64,000 nucleotides of DNA. Origin: Sulfuriferula sp. GTDB taxonomy: Bacteria; Pseudomonadota; Gammaproteobacteria; Burkholderiales; Sulfuriferulaceae. The stretch covers positions 50,338 to 114,337 of the forward strand of contig JARLJL010000024.1 in assembly GCA_031291235.1 (NCBI GenBank), given 5' to 3'. Positions 1 through 9,051 of the stretch are shown here, piece by piece; within the stretch, counting starts at the first letter, position 1, and every line of letters starts with the position of its first letter. The notes beneath the pieces were generated by a model. That model was not told the DNA's origin. It saw nothing but the letters and a program-made list of their open reading frames with translations, and searched no databases. A program made the translations under genes and the position numbers.

Positions 1-249
1 ATAGGGAGGGAAGGAAGCGTCAAGATCGGCCAATCCGAAATACTCCAGCACCGATACACCTAACATGGCAACGGCGATAGCGAGCATCCATGCACGCATA
101 CGCCCCAAATCGCCCATATTGACCCAATCCGATACGGCGCCCATGGTACAGAAATTGGTTTTATTAGCGACCAGGCCCAACACTACAGCAAGGCCGAATG
201 TCGTCCACAACAACACGGACTGCGCATGCGCAAAGCTATTAAACAACAT
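1..249 (-). CDS. YeeE/YedE-family sulfur-compound transporter, N-terminal part
   Basis: The reading frame runs off the left edge, so only the first 83 residues are visible. They hold a membrane segment at about 12-29, a loop NKTNFCTMGAVSDW (29-42) and a second hydrophobic stretch at about 53-67. A conserved Cys in a loop of this type is typical of the YeeE/YedE (DUF395, TsuA-like) inner-membrane family, members of which import thiosulfate or related sulfur compounds. The ATG at 249 follows GGAG at a spacing of seven bases. It lies 129 bases downstream of queC on the same strand, behind an AT-rich gap with its own promoter-like sequence, so it is probably a separate unit. The substrate cannot be told from this fragment. 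Confidence 0.8.
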   Translation of the reverse strand, partial: MLFNSFAHAQSVLLWTTFGLAVVLGLVANKTNFCTMGAVSDWVNMGDLGRMRAWMLAIAVAMLGVSVLEYFGLADLDASFPPY

Positions 250-319
250 AGGGAGTCTCCACTGAATTTATTAAAACGGCATGACCTGAACTTTAAGCAG
301 GGTTAAAATCCGGCACGAT

Positions 320-348
320 ATTACAACTTTTTAATTATGATTTAACAA
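320..348 (-). promoter_or_regulatory. Candidate sigma-70 promoter for the YeeE-family gene
   Basis: On the minus strand TTGTTA (348-343) and TGTAAT (325-320) are separated by exactly 17 bases, inside an AT-rich gap of 129 bases between queC and the YeeE-family start. The match to the -35 and -10 consensus is good, but it is only a sequence match. Confidence 0.4.
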
Positions 349-378
349 CAAAAAATAACAATGAGCTATTTATACTAA

Positions 379-1062
379 TTATACCGGGCGATACCGCGTC
401 GGATCGGGAACACCTGCCTGCTGAAACCCCTGCGCACGCAAGCGGCAGGAATCGCACACACCGCAAGCGCGGCCTTCGGCATCGGCCTGATAACACGATA
501 CCGTGGCTGCGTAATCCACTCCCAGTGCCGTCCCCTGCTGTATGATTTCAGCCTTGGACAACTTCAGCAACGGCGCGTGAATATGCAGATCCAGTCCCTC
601 CACGCCCACCTTGGTCGCGAGATTGGCCATGCGTTCAAAAGCAGCGATATATTCGGGACGACAATCCGGGTAACCGGAATAATCCACCGCATTGACGCCG
701 ATAAAAATCGCGCGGCTATTCAAGACTTCTGCCCATGCCAGCGCGATGGAGAGCATGATGGTATTGCGCGCAGGCACATAGGTAGATGGGATGCCGTCGC
801 TCGGCAGTTCCGGAACCGCAATCGCGCTATCGGTCAGCGACGAGCCGCCGAACATGGCGAGATCCATCCTGAACACGCGGTGCTCGGCTGCGCCCTGCTG
901 AGTAGCAACACGCTCTGCTGCCGCCAGTTCGGCATAATGCCGCTGACCGTAATCGAAACTCAACGCATGGCAAATATAACCGTCACGTTGCGCAATCGCT
1001 AATACTGTTGCCGAATCCAGCCCCCCGGAGAGGAGCACGATGGCATGTTTGTTTTCATTCAT
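379..1062 (-). CDS. queC: 7-cyano-7-deazaguanine synthase QueC
   Basis: QueC makes preQ0 from 7-carboxy-7-deazaguanine, ammonia and ATP in queuosine synthesis. The protein has 227 residues, the usual length. The PP-loop ATP pyrophosphatase motif SGGLDS is at residues 12-17. Four cysteines at 190, 200, 203 and 206 form the expected C-terminal zinc site. Its ATG overlaps the queE stop as TAATG, so the two are translationally coupled. It is the last gene of the long minus-strand run that starts at ruvC. No preQ1-type riboswitch is visible, which is expected since the gene has no leader of its own. The identification is secure. Confidence 0.97.
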   Translation of the reverse strand: MNENKHAIVLLSGGLDSATVLAIAQRDGYICHALSFDYGQRHYAELAAAERVATQQGAAEHRVFRMDLAMFGGSSLTDSAIAVPELPSDGIPSTYVPARNTIMLSIALAWAEVLNSRAIFIGVNAVDYSGYPDCRPEYIAAFERMANLATKVGVEGLDLHIHAPLLKLSKAEIIQQGTALGVDYAATVSCYQADAEGRACGVCDSCRLRAQGFQQAGVPDPTRYRPV

Positions 1063-1712
1063 TACCGGCCTGCCGCATCATTCCATAAAATTTTGTGCAA
1101 TTGTAACTGCATTCGCACCGGCAGGCGATCCCGCAGTATCCATTCTGCCAACGCGGTGGGCGTAGCGCCATGCACAGGGGAAAACAGCACAGGACATTGC
1201 CGATCGAGCGCATGCTCGGTCAACGTGTGCCGCGCCCATTGATAATCGGCTTCGTCGGTGATCACAAATTTGATCTCATCGTGCGCGGTCAGATGGGCGA
1301 GATTTTCCCAGCGGTTCTTGTCGACCTCACCCGAACCCGGCGTCTTGATATCGACAATACGCGATACGCGAGCATCGACTCCACTGATATCCAGTGCACC
1401 GCTGGTTTCCAGCGATACGTCATACCCAACATCGCACAATGCGGTCAGCAAAGCCAGGGTATGTTTTTGCGCCAGCGGTTCGCCGCCGGTCACGGTCACA
1501 AACTGCGGCTGGTAGGCGGCCACTCGCTGCAGAATATCGGGCAAGGCCAGCGACTCGCCGCCATGAAAAGCATAGGCAGTATCACAGTAGCCGCAACGCA
1601 ACGGGCAGCCGGTAAGACGCACGAACACCGTCGGCAGTCCTGCTCTGCTGGTTTCGCCCTGTATGGAATAAAAAATTTCGGTAATGCGTAACGTTGCAGC
1701 GTGTATTTGCAT
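1062..1712 (-). CDS. queE: 7-carboxy-7-deazaguanine synthase QueE
   Basis: QueE is a radical-SAM enzyme that contracts carboxytetrahydropterin to 7-carboxy-7-deazaguanine, the step before QueC. The 216-residue protein has the Fe4S4-binding CX3CX2C motif [10 protein letters not shown] with cysteines 36, 40 and 43, and the SAM-binding GGEP at 76-79. Its start overlaps the cpoB stop as TAATG and its stop overlaps the queC start in the same way. The order cpoB-queE-queC behind tol-pal is a known arrangement in proteobacteria. QueD and QueF are not in this window. Confidence 0.97.
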   Translation of the reverse strand: MQIHAATLRITEIFYSIQGETSRAGLPTVFVRLTGCPLRCGYCDTAYAFHGGESLALPDILQRVAAYQPQFVTVTGGEPLAQKHTLALLTALCDVGYDVSLETSGALDISGVDARVSRIVDIKTPGSGEVDKNRWENLAHLTAHDEIKFVITDEADYQWARHTLTEHALDRQCPVLFSPVHGATPTALAEWILRDRLPVRMQLQLHKILWNDAAGR

Positions 1713-2494
1713 TACTTGAGCAACTCGAGTCGTTTCTTCGCCAATCCGGCAGCAGACGTAGCGGCATATTTCGACACCAGCGTTTCCAGCGTTTTGCGCG
1801 CACCGTTCATATCGCCCAACTCTATCTGCGCACTGGACATATTCAGCATTGCATCGGGAACCTTGGCGCTGGCCGGATAAGTACTGATCAGATTTTTCTG
1901 CGTCAGCAGCGCATTTTTAAAATCCTTGGTTGAGAAGTAGGCATTGCCTATCCAGTATTGCGCACTTGGCGCCATACCGCTATTGGGGTAAGTCTTGACG
2001 AACTGTTTAAAGCCGGTTATTGCACCAGCATAATTGCCCTGCTTGAACAAGGCCAGTGCTGCCTGATAACTCTGTTCTTCGCCGGCATTTGCGGATTTTG
2101 CAGTCGATGCCGGCGCTGCAGCCGCTGCCGTTGAGGCGGAGGCGGATGCAGCTGCTGCATCATCGTGGACCATGTTGCGTAAACGCGTATCAAGATCCTG
2201 ATACAAGTCTGTCTGACGTTTCTGTGTCGTTTCGATATCGTGGGTTTGCACATCCAACTGTCCATGCAAACGGCTCACTTCAGCCTTGAGCGCATCGATC
2301 TGCGACTGCAAAGTCAGCAACCCCGAACCTTGAGGTTGCGACTCCAAGGCGCTTAAACGCTGATTGATGACACTCAGCTGTTGCTGAATATCGGCAAAAC
2401 GACGGGTAGTTTCGTCGTCCATAGCCGAAGCCGTCGATGCTGCAACCAACCATATCAAACCCAGCACCAGACGTGAAACAGACTTGATCCTCAT
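1712..2494 (-). CDS. cpoB: Cell division coordinator CpoB (YbgF)
   Basis: CpoB is a periplasmic protein that links the Tol-Pal machine to peptidoglycan synthesis during division. The 260-residue protein starts with a signal peptide (about 1-24, ending TASA), continues with a coiled-coil trimerisation segment (about 28-95), an Ala/Ser-rich linker (about 112-137), and three TPR-type repeats to the C-terminus, where aromatic and Gly positions of the repeats are clear (ALFKQGNYAGAITGFKQF and following). It lies three bases downstream of pal. Domain order and position identify it well. Confidence 0.95.
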   Translation of the reverse strand: MRIKSVSRLVLGLIWLVAASTASAMDDETTRRFADIQQQLSVINQRLSALESQPQGSGLLTLQSQIDALKAEVSRLHGQLDVQTHDIETTQKRQTDLYQDLDTRLRNMVHDDAAAASASASTAAAAAPASTAKSANAGEEQSYQAALALFKQGNYAGAITGFKQFVKTYPNSGMAPSAQYWIGNAYFSTKDFKNALLTQKNLISTYPASAKVPDAMLNMSSAQIELGDMNGARKTLETLVSKYAATSAAGLAKKRLELLK

Positions 2495-2497
2495 ACC

Positions 2498-3052
2498 TTA
2501 TTCGCCTTGATAAACGATATCAGCACGGCGATTCTGCGACCAGGCTGCTTCATCTTCTCCGGTTGCTTTAGGCTTTTCTTCGCCAAAGCTGACAGCTTCC
2601 ATTTGCGACTCAGGTACATTCAACAGGCTCAATGCCTTACGCACGCTATCGGCACGACGTTGACCCAATGCCAGGTTATATTCACGACTGCCGCGATCAT
2701 CGGTATTGCCTTGAACAGTCACTTTTGCATCTTTATGGCTAGTCAAATAGGCTGCATGCGCTTCTATCATGGGACGGAAGTCATCCTTGACATTGTACTT
2801 ATCGAAATCGAAGTACACGCTGCGATGCGACAGAATATTGGACGGATCGGTCAACGGATTAACCTGACTGGCCAAGCGAGCCCGTTCCAGTGCAGCAGCT
2901 TCGGCAGCAGCCTTGTCAGCAGCAGCTTTTGCGGCAGCGCGCGCAGCAGCATCCTGCGCGGAAGTATCTACCACCGGGGCAGGCTTGGTTGCTACCGACG
3001 AACATCCTGCCAGCATGCCGACTATCACCAGACCCAATACAGTTTTTTTCAT
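2498..3052 (-). CDS. pal: Peptidoglycan-associated lipoprotein Pal
   Basis: Pal is the outer-membrane lipoprotein that binds peptidoglycan and TolB. In the 184-residue sequence the lipobox is MLAGC with the lipidated Cys at 17. An Ala-rich linker (about 33-62) leads to an OmpA-type peptidoglycan-binding domain (about 75-184) with GNTDDRGSREYNLALGQRRA. A strong Shine-Dalgarno, AAGGAG, sits seven bases before the ATG. It follows tolB after a 62-base gap, the longest within the tol cluster, and may be made in excess over the inner-membrane Tol proteins; that is inference. Confidence 0.97.
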   Translation of the reverse strand: MKKTVLGLVIVGMLAGCSSVATKPAPVVDTSAQDAAARAAAKAAADKAAAEAAALERARLASQVNPLTDPSNILSHRSVYFDFDKYNVKDDFRPMIEAHAAYLTSHKDAKVTVQGNTDDRGSREYNLALGQRRADSVRKALSLLNVPESQMEAVSFGEEKPKATGEDEAAWSQNRRADIVYQGE

Positions 3053-3114
3053 TTTCCCACTCCTTAAAATAAAAGTACTACAAATATACGGCTTCGAGCA
3101 TTACGCAGAAGCCA

Positions 3115-4389
3115 TCAACGTCCCCAAGCCGGTTCACGCATATCGCCCGCACGATCCGACAAACGTACTTGCGTTTTGCCATCAGAGGAAACAGCTGCCA
3201 ATACGCCACGTCCGTTGATTTCGGTGGCGTAAACTATCATTTTGCCGTTAGCGGCAAAACTCGGCGATTCATCAAGGTCGGTATTGGTCAACACCTGAAC
3301 CTGACCAGTCGCCATGTCCATTACAGCAATACGGAATCTACCTTCGCTGCGTTGCACGAAAGCAAAACTTTTGCCGTTGGGGTTCCAGTTCGGCGACACA
3401 TTATAATGCCCCTCAAACGTCATTCTTTTTGCACTGCCGCCAGTCGCCGGCATCATGTAAATCTGTGGGCTGCCGCCGCGATCCGAGGTGAACAACAATG
3501 ATTGCCCATCCGGACTCCAGTCCGGCTCGGTATCGATACCCCCGCCGAAAGTCAGGCGTTTCAGCCCGGAACCGTCGGCGTTCATGACATACAGTTGGGA
3601 ACCGTCGTCGCGCGTCAGCACCAGGGCTATCTTGCTGCCGTCAGGAGACCAGGCCGGCGCACTGTTGCTGCCCTTGAAATTCGCCAGCACCCGCCGCGTG
3701 CCGGTAAGCATGTTCTGCACATAGATCACCGGTTTTTTGTTTTCGAACGACACATAAGCGATTTTATTCCCGTCCGGGGACCAGGCCGGCGAAATCAGCG
3801 GTTCGACCGATTTCAATACAGTCTGCACACCTTGCCCGTCGGCATCGGCCACTTGCAACTCATAACGCTTGCCCTGCTTGATCACGTAAGCAATATGCGT
3901 GGAAAATATGCCAGGCACACCGATCAATTTTTCATAAATCACGTCGGCAATTTTATGCGCTATCGTACGCAGCTGACTGACGTTGGCCGTATAGCTGTAG
4001 CCCGCCAGCTGGGTTTGCTTAACCGCATCCATCAAACGGAAACGCACCTCAATCTGCCCATTGGCAAGCGGTGTGATCTGCCCCAGCACGGCTGCTTCGG
4101 CACCGCGCTTGCGAGCTATGCTGAAACGCGGATCGGCCGGATCGGTTAACGGCGGATTCAGATCGGACACATCCACCAGGCTCAATTCGCCAGAGCGCGC
4201 CAGATCAGCCGCCACCACGTCGGTAATCACGCGATAGGTGTCGCCGGCACCGACAAACGGAGCGATAGCGACAGGCAGTTTGCTTGCGGCGCCGCCGATA
4301 ATTTCTATGGTCATGGCTGCATGCGCCCATAACGGCAGCATCAACAGCAATACCAATCCATGCAAACGCAATTTCCAGCTATTTTTCAT
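3115..4389 (-). CDS. tolB: Tol-Pal system beta-propeller protein TolB
   Basis: TolB is the periplasmic protein that moves between TolA and Pal. It has 424 residues: a signal peptide (about 1-24), an N-terminal alpha/beta domain (about 26-165), and a six-bladed propeller. The blades show a repeated pattern such as SPAWSPDGNKIAYVSF, APAWSPDGSKIALVL, EPDWSPDGQSLLFTSD and SPNWNPNGKSFAFVQ. Length and domain order match the family. It is 16 bases downstream of tolA and 62 bases upstream of pal. Confidence 0.97.
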   Translation of the reverse strand: MKNSWKLRLHGLVLLLMLPLWAHAAMTIEIIGGAASKLPVAIAPFVGAGDTYRVITDVVAADLARSGELSLVDVSDLNPPLTDPADPRFSIARKRGAEAAVLGQITPLANGQIEVRFRLMDAVKQTQLAGYSYTANVSQLRTIAHKIADVIYEKLIGVPGIFSTHIAYVIKQGKRYELQVADADGQGVQTVLKSVEPLISPAWSPDGNKIAYVSFENKKPVIYVQNMLTGTRRVLANFKGSNSAPAWSPDGSKIALVLTRDDGSQLYVMNADGSGLKRLTFGGGIDTEPDWSPDGQSLLFTSDRGGSPQIYMMPATGGSAKRMTFEGHYNVSPNWNPNGKSFAFVQRSEGRFRIAVMDMATGQVQVLTNTDLDESPSFAANGKMIVYATEINGRGVLAAVSSDGKTQVRLSDRAGDMREPAWGR

Positions 4390-4405
4390 CTATATAAACC
4401 TGTTC

Positions 4406-5278
4406 CTAATTTTCATTAGGTGAAAATTTCAAATCCAGATCCCTGAACTCGCCCACCAGCGCCGGATCTGGCGGCATCGGCAATGGCGACGCCTTAAGGA
4501 TGGCACGCTCTACCGCATTGTCATAGGCCGGCTGACCGCTGGGATGCAATAATTTTACCTGCATCACATCCCCCGTCGGCAGCACCGACACCTCAAACCG
4601 CGCTTGCGGATTGCCTTGCAAACCATCGGGCAAAATAATCTTGCTGCGAATTTTCGCCTTGATTCTATCCTGATACTCCGCCTTCATTCTGGACTGCTCA
4701 TCAGCTTGCTTGCTTGCCAGCGCAGCCTGACGACTGTTGCTCAGCGCACGCGCGGATTCTGTTTTAATCTCGCTTTGCGCCTGCTGCGCTATCAACTGAC
4801 GCAACGCCGCCTGTTTTTTCTGTTGATCAACTTTCTGCTGTTCAACTTTTTGCTGCGCAATCTTCTGCTGTTCTATCTTCTGCTGTTCTATCTTCTGCTG
4901 TGCCAGCGCTTGCTGCTGCGCCGCCTTTTGTTGTTCAATTTTCTGCTGTTCCAGCTTCTGTTCGGCTTGCTGCTGCGCCAGTAATTCTGCCGCTCGCGCT
5001 TGCTGTTCCTTCAGTTTCCGCTTCTGCTCGGCCAGCGCAATATCCGGATCGGGCACTGCCGGTTCCGGTTTGGCAACAGGCGCGACCTGCGGTTTTTGCA
5101 CCGGCGCCGGCTGATTCGATATTGGCGGCGGTGCTTGCCATAACTCCACCATCACCGGTTCCGGCGCATGTGTTTTCCAATTCACGCTATACACCAGCAA
5201 TGCAAAAAACAGCAAATGCACCAGAATTGCCAGCGCGGCTGCCGGCAAACGTCCGGGCTGCGTCGGCACGCTATGCAT
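4406..5278 (-). CDS. tolA: Cell envelope integrity protein TolA
   Basis: TolA spans the periplasm and passes proton-motive energy from TolQR to TolB-Pal. The 290-residue protein has one membrane helix (about 13-33), a Pro-rich stretch (about 43-76), a long Gln/Lys/Glu-rich helical domain (about 80-215) and a short C-terminal TonB/TolA-like domain with PDGLQGNPQARFEVSVL and QPAYDNAVERAI. The helical domain holds near-perfect heptad-like repeats of QQKIE (roughly 4790-4960 in DNA), which could expand or contract by slippage. Its ATG overlaps the tolR stop as TAATG. Confidence 0.95.
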   Translation of the reverse strand: MHSVPTQPGRLPAAALAILVHLLFFALLVYSVNWKTHAPEPVMVELWQAPPPISNQPAPVQKPQVAPVAKPEPAVPDPDIALAEQKRKLKEQQARAAELLAQQQAEQKLEQQKIEQQKAAQQQALAQQKIEQQKIEQQKIAQQKVEQQKVDQQKKQAALRQLIAQQAQSEIKTESARALSNSRQAALASKQADEQSRMKAEYQDRIKAKIRSKIILPDGLQGNPQARFEVSVLPTGDVMQVKLLHPSGQPAYDNAVERAILKASPLPMPPDPALVGEFRDLDLKFSPNEN

Positions 5279-5697
5279 TAATTTGCTCCGGCTGCGGCGA
5301 GCAAACCTACGCGTTTTACCTGGTTTTGCTGCATCAGGCTCATCACTTTCATTACGGCCTCATATCGCACGCTTTTATCCGCGGCGATGACAACGGGTTG
5401 ATCTGGCTTATCCGCCTGTTTCTGCCGAATCAGCGCCAGCAAACCTTGCTGATCCACTGTCTGTTCGTCACCCGCATGCGACTGATCACGCACGCGCAGT
5501 TCGCCGTCGGCGCGTATCGTCACCTGCAGCGGCTGCAAGGCAACCGTTTGCGTCTTTGCCACGCTGGGCAAATCCACCTGCCCCGGGTTGATCATCGGCG
5601 CAGTCACCATAAAAATCACCAGCAACACCAGCATCACGTCGATGTAAGGCACGACGTTGATTTGATTCATTTGCTTGCGCGGACGGCGGGCATTCAT
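5278..5697 (-). CDS. tolR: Tol-Pal proton-channel subunit TolR
   Basis: TolR is the single-span partner of TolQ in the inner-membrane proton motor. The 139-residue protein has a basic N-terminus and one membrane helix starting VVPYIDVMLVLLVIFMV, with the proton-carrying Asp at residue 20, followed by a periplasmic ExbD/TolR domain. Its start overlaps the tolQ stop as ATGA and its stop overlaps the tolA start. It is a paralogue of the ExbD at 29278. Confidence 0.96.
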   Translation of the reverse strand: MNARRPRKQMNQINVVPYIDVMLVLLVIFMVTAPMINPGQVDLPSVAKTQTVALQPLQVTIRADGELRVRDQSHAGDEQTVDQQGLLALIRQKQADKPDQPVVIAADKSVRYEAVMKVMSLMQQNQVKRVGLLAAAGAN

Positions 5698-6383
5698 TTT
5701 TTATGCGCCTGACGCTGCAATATATTGGAAAATTCTTCCATAAAACTTTCGAACCGAGTTGCCAACCGATCGATATCGTAGGTATAACGATTATAGGCAA
5801 TTACCGCAGGAATGGCGGCAAACAGCCCCATCGCCGTGGCGATCAGCGCTTCGGCGATGCCCGGCGCCACATGCGCCAGCGTCGCCTGCGCCACATTGGC
5901 CAGACCACGAAACGCATTCATGATGCCCCACACCGTACCGAACAGACCGACATACGGACTGACCGACCCCACCGTTGCCAGAAACGACAAATGCGATTCC
6001 AGCGCATCCATTTCACGCTGGTAAGCCGCCTTCATCGCCCGCCGCGAACTCTCGGTCATGGTTGCCGCATCCGTTCCCGGCTGATTTTTCAGCTTCATGA
6101 ACTCACGGAACCCGGCTTCGAAAATACGTTCCAGCTCGCCGCACCGATCGCGATCGCGCGATATGCGCTGATACAGCTGATTCAAGTCGGCGCCGTTCCA
6201 GAATTCCTGCTCGAACGCCTGCGCCATTTTTGCTGCACGCTTGACGGCGAACATCTTAATAAAAATGTACCACCACGACATGAATGAAGCGACGAGCAGC
6301 AACCCCATCACCAGCTTAACCGTCAAACTTGCGCTGGCAAGCAGGGCCAGCATCGACAAATCCTGATTTACACCTATATCCAC
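5694..6383 (-). CDS. tolQ: Tol-Pal proton-channel subunit TolQ
   Basis: TolQ forms the pentameric inner-membrane stator of the Tol motor. The 229-residue protein has the family layout of three membrane helices: one near the N-terminus (about 14-38) and two in the second half, including GSVSPYVGLFGTVWGIMNAF and a later TAMGLFAAIPAVIAYN segment. A cytoplasmic helical region lies between. It begins seven bases after the ybgC stop and overlaps tolR by four bases. ExbB is the main paralogue, but the tolQRAB-pal order settles the identity. Confidence 0.96.
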   Translation of the reverse strand: MDIGVNQDLSMLALLASASLTVKLVMGLLLVASFMSWWYIFIKMFAVKRAAKMAQAFEQEFWNGADLNQLYQRISRDRDRCGELERIFEAGFREFMKLKNQPGTDAATMTESSRRAMKAAYQREMDALESHLSFLATVGSVSPYVGLFGTVWGIMNAFRGLANVAQATLAHVAPGIAEALIATAMGLFAAIPAVIAYNRYTYDIDRLATRFESFMEEFSNILQRQAHKK

Positions 6384-6390
6384 TGTATAT

Positions 6391-6789
6391 TTATTCCAAA
6401 AGTTGCAAAATATGATCCGGTATTTTAACAGGCTTAAATGTCACCGCGTTGACGCAAACCACCTCAATCTCACTGCTCACCAGCGTGCAATCGCGCTGTA
6501 TATGCTGCGCAAAACGAATACGTGCCTGACTCAGGCGCTTAATCCGCGTCGACACCGCAAGACTGTCGTTAAACCGCGCCGGCTTAAGATAATCCACCGT
6601 TACATGGCGCACCACAAACACCACGCCATGCTCGTCCAGCAATGCCGGCTGCTCCACCCCCAACGCGCGCAACCATTCGGTACGCGCGCGCTCCATGAAT
6701 TTCAGATAATTGGCGTAATAAACCACACCGGCAGCATCGGTATCTTCATAGTAGACCCGCACCTGCCAAATAAATTCCGCATCAAGCAT
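6391..6789 (-). CDS. ybgC: Tol-Pal-associated acyl-CoA thioesterase YbgC
   Basis: YbgC is a hot-dog thioesterase that travels with tol genes. With the start at MLDAEF the protein has 132 residues and the catalytic motif [16 protein letters not shown] falls at 13-28 with Asp18, as in the E. coli enzyme. The frame is open further upstream, and an ATG at 6798 is possible, but the 6789 ATG aligns best and overlaps the end of ruvB (stop 6784-6782). This overlap suggests coupling to ruvB. The physiological substrate is not settled in the literature; phospholipid-related acyl transfer has been proposed. Confidence 0.93.
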   Translation of the reverse strand: MLDAEFIWQVRVYYEDTDAAGVVYYANYLKFMERARTEWLRALGVEQPALLDEHGVVFVVRHVTVDYLKPARFNDSLAVSTRIKRLSQARIRFAQHIQRDCTLVSSEIEVVCVNAVTFKPVKIPDHILQLLE

Positions 6790-7819
6790 CGCGCTCATCC
6801 CACAAGTCGACCTTGCCCGGCACATTCAGCCCGAAATGCCGGTACGCCATCAACGTTGCCATCCGTCCGCGCGGCGTGCGCTGCAAATAACCCTGCTGTA
6901 TCAGATACGGCTCCAGCACGTCCTCAATCGTATCGCGCGACTCGCCTATGGCAGCGGCCAGGTTATCCAGCCCCACCGGCCCGCCGTCGAATTTCTCCAG
7001 CACTGCGCTCAACAGCTTTCTGTCCATCACATCCAGACCGGCATGATCGACATCCAGCATCTGCAATGCGTCGTCTGCCACCGTCCGGGTGACCCGCCCG
7101 TCAGCGCGCACCTCGGCAAAATCGCGTACCCGCCGCAACAGCCGGTTGGCAATGCGCGGCGTACCGCGCGAGCGCCGCGCGATCTCGAAAGCGCCGTCGT
7201 CCACGATACTCATTTCCAGCAACTGCGCAGAACGCGTCACAATGCGCGTCAATTCTTCCGCAGTATAAAACTCCAGCCGCGCCACAATACCGAAGCGATC
7301 GCGCAGCGGATTGGTCAGCATCCCTGCGCGCGTCGTCGCTCCCACCAGCGTAAACGGCGGCAAATCCAGCTTTACCGAACGCGCTGCCGGCCCTTCGCCG
7401 ATCATGATATCGAGCTGAAAATCCTCCAGCGCGGGGTAGAGTATCTCCTCCACCACCGGGCTCAGCCTGTGTATCTCATCGATAAACAGTACATCGTTCG
7501 GCTCGAGATTGGTCAGCAATGCCGCCAGATCGCCCGCGCGCTCCAGCACCGGACCGGACGTCTGGCGCAGGTTGACGCCCATTTCGCGCGCAATAATATG
7601 CGCCAGCGTGGTTTTACCCAGACCCGGCGGGCCGAACAACAACACATGATCCAGCGATTCGCTGCGCTTGCGCGCCGCCTCAATAAAAATCGACAGCTGG
7701 CCGCGTGCTTTCTCCTGCCCCACATATTCCGACAGCTGCTTGGGGCGCAATGCCCGTTCTATCTGCTCTTCAACTACATTTTGCGCTGCAGGCGCTATCA
7801 GGCGATCGGTTTCTATCAT
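6782..7819 (-). CDS. ruvB: Holliday junction branch migration ATPase RuvB
   Basis: RuvB is the AAA+ hexameric motor of the RuvABC resolvasome. From the ATG at 7819 (MIETDRL) it has 345 residues. Walker A GPPGLGKT is at 63-70, Walker B with DEIH follows in [14 protein letters not shown], and the C-terminal winged helix ends PGKVDLWDE. The ATG overlaps the ruvA stop as ATGA; a start five codons earlier (7834) would run further into ruvA and is less likely. The gene is coupled at its other end to ybgC. Confidence 0.97.
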   Translation of the reverse strand: MIETDRLIAPAAQNVVEEQIERALRPKQLSEYVGQEKARGQLSIFIEAARKRSESLDHVLLFGPPGLGKTTLAHIIAREMGVNLRQTSGPVLERAGDLAALLTNLEPNDVLFIDEIHRLSPVVEEILYPALEDFQLDIMIGEGPAARSVKLDLPPFTLVGATTRAGMLTNPLRDRFGIVARLEFYTAEELTRIVTRSAQLLEMSIVDDGAFEIARRSRGTPRIANRLLRRVRDFAEVRADGRVTRTVADDALQMLDVDHAGLDVMDRKLLSAVLEKFDGGPVGLDNLAAAIGESRDTIEDVLEPYLIQQGYLQRTPRGRMATLMAYRHFGLNVPGKVDLWDERDA

Positions 7820-8397
7820 GATTTCGACAACCATTTCAGAGCCAGCCGGATGCCATCTTCCACACTATCGCTGACGGCAATCTGACGCACCGCACTGGCC
7901 GCCTCGCGCTCGTTATAGCCCAAAGCCAGCAACGCATTCAGCACATCGCCGTTAACCTGCGCGCCGACATTTGCCGTACCGGCCGTCGGCAGTGCATCCG
8001 CGATCTTGCCTTTCAGCTCCAACAACAGACGTTCGGCCGTTTTCTTGCCTATTCCAGGTATAGTCGTCAATCGTGCGACATCCTGCATCACCACAGCCTG
8101 CGCCAGATCGGATGCACTCAAGCCTGACAGCACAGCCAGCGCCATTTTGGCGCCGACACCGGTAATTTTGATCAATTGGCGGAAACTCGCGCGCTCCGCT
8201 TCGCTACCGAAACCGTAGAGCAGCTGCGCATCCTCGCGCACCACCAGATGTGTATGCAGCGCGACGCGCTCGCCCAGCACCGGCAGATGGTAAAACGTGC
8301 TCATCGGCACGTCGATCTCGTATCCCACACCGCCGGCATCCACCACGATTTGCGGCGGATGCTTTTCTATCAATACCCCGGTAATTCTGCCTATCAT
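7816..8397 (-). CDS. ruvA: Holliday junction branch migration protein RuvA
   Basis: RuvA tetramers bind Holliday junctions and load RuvB. The 193-residue protein has an N-terminal OB-fold ([20 protein letters not shown]), two helix-hairpin-helix motifs, [15 protein letters not shown] (about 79-93) and [18 protein letters not shown] (about 113-130), and a C-terminal UBA-like domain that contacts RuvB (about 148-193). It follows ruvC by four bases and overlaps ruvB by four. Confidence 0.97.
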   Translation of the reverse strand: MIGRITGVLIEKHPPQIVVDAGGVGYEIDVPMSTFYHLPVLGERVALHTHLVVREDAQLLYGFGSEAERASFRQLIKITGVGAKMALAVLSGLSASDLAQAVVMQDVARLTTIPGIGKKTAERLLLELKGKIADALPTAGTANVGAQVNGDVLNALLALGYNEREAASAVRQIAVSDSVEDGIRLALKWLSKS

Positions 8398-8401
8398 GCT
8401 T

Positions 8402-8929
8402 TCATCCTATCAGCCGTCCATTTTTGACACGATATCCCGCTGTTGCCAATGCGCCCAACCCTTGCCCGCCATGCGCATGACAAATCGCACAAGCCAGCGC
8501 ATCGGCCGCATCGGGGCTGGGAGTGCCGGCTAAATTCAATAGCCTTTTAACCATTTCCTGCACCTGCTCCTTGGCAGCATGCCCGTTCCCTACCACCGCC
8601 TGCTTGACTTGCAATGCCGTATATTCAGCTACCGGCAGATGCTGCAATACTGCCGCGCAGATCGCCGCACCGCGCGCCTGACCAAGCAGCAATGTGGATT
8701 GCGGATTGACGTTGACGAACACTTTTTCCACGGCGACCTGCTGCGGCTGGTTGCAGCCGATCACCTCGCCCAGACCGGCCAAGATGACGCCCAGCCGCTG
8801 CGGCAACTCGCCCTCGCCGCTTTTGATACAACCGCTGGTAACATACACCAGCCGATTGCCGATTTTGTCTATCACGCCGAATCCGGTCACGCGCAAACCC
8901 GGATCTATGCCCAGAATACGTATCGTCAA
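8402..8929 (-). CDS. ruvC: Crossover junction endodeoxyribonuclease RuvC
   Basis: RuvC cuts Holliday junctions. The 175-residue protein begins [18 protein letters not shown] with catalytic Asp9; Glu in VAVEKVFVN (about residue 68) and the two Asp of [11 protein letters not shown] near 140 complete the metal site. It is the first gene of the long minus-strand run ruvCAB-ybgC-tolQRAB-pal-cpoB-queEC, so its promoter probably lies in the 122 bases shared with the divergent hydrolase gene at 9052. Confidence 0.97.
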   Translation of the reverse strand: MTIRILGIDPGLRVTGFGVIDKIGNRLVYVTSGCIKSGEGELPQRLGVILAGLGEVIGCNQPQQVAVEKVFVNVNPQSTLLLGQARGAAICAAVLQHLPVAEYTALQVKQAVVGNGHAAKEQVQEMVKRLLNLAGTPSPDAADALACAICHAHGGQGLGALATAGYRVKNGRLIG

Positions 8930-9009
8930 AACAAATCCTTAATCGTAGCGCTGCCCATCTGCAACATTTTACTCGCACCAGCCGGTATTCTGCTCGTTTT
9001 TCAACTCTT

Positions 9010-9018
9010 TGCTATACT
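9010..9018 (+). promoter_or_regulatory. Extended -10 promoter element for the YheT-type hydrolase
   Basis: TTTGCTATACT reads as an extended -10 (TGnTATACT, with TATACT at 9013-9018) about 34 bases before the ATG at 9052. No good -35 is seen 16-18 bases upstream, which is common for extended -10 promoters. Sequence match only. Confidence 0.35.
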
Positions 9019-9051
9019 GGCACGCACGACATCGCCCGATTACCCAAGTTA

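Noticed and set aside
1713..1800. A preQ1 riboswitch upstream of queE/queC
   Set aside because: The region is coding sequence of cpoB; no leader exists.
4770..4990. Short tandem repeats resembling a CRISPR array
   Set aside because: The repeats are in frame inside tolA and encode Gln/Lys/Glu helices; there are no unique spacers.
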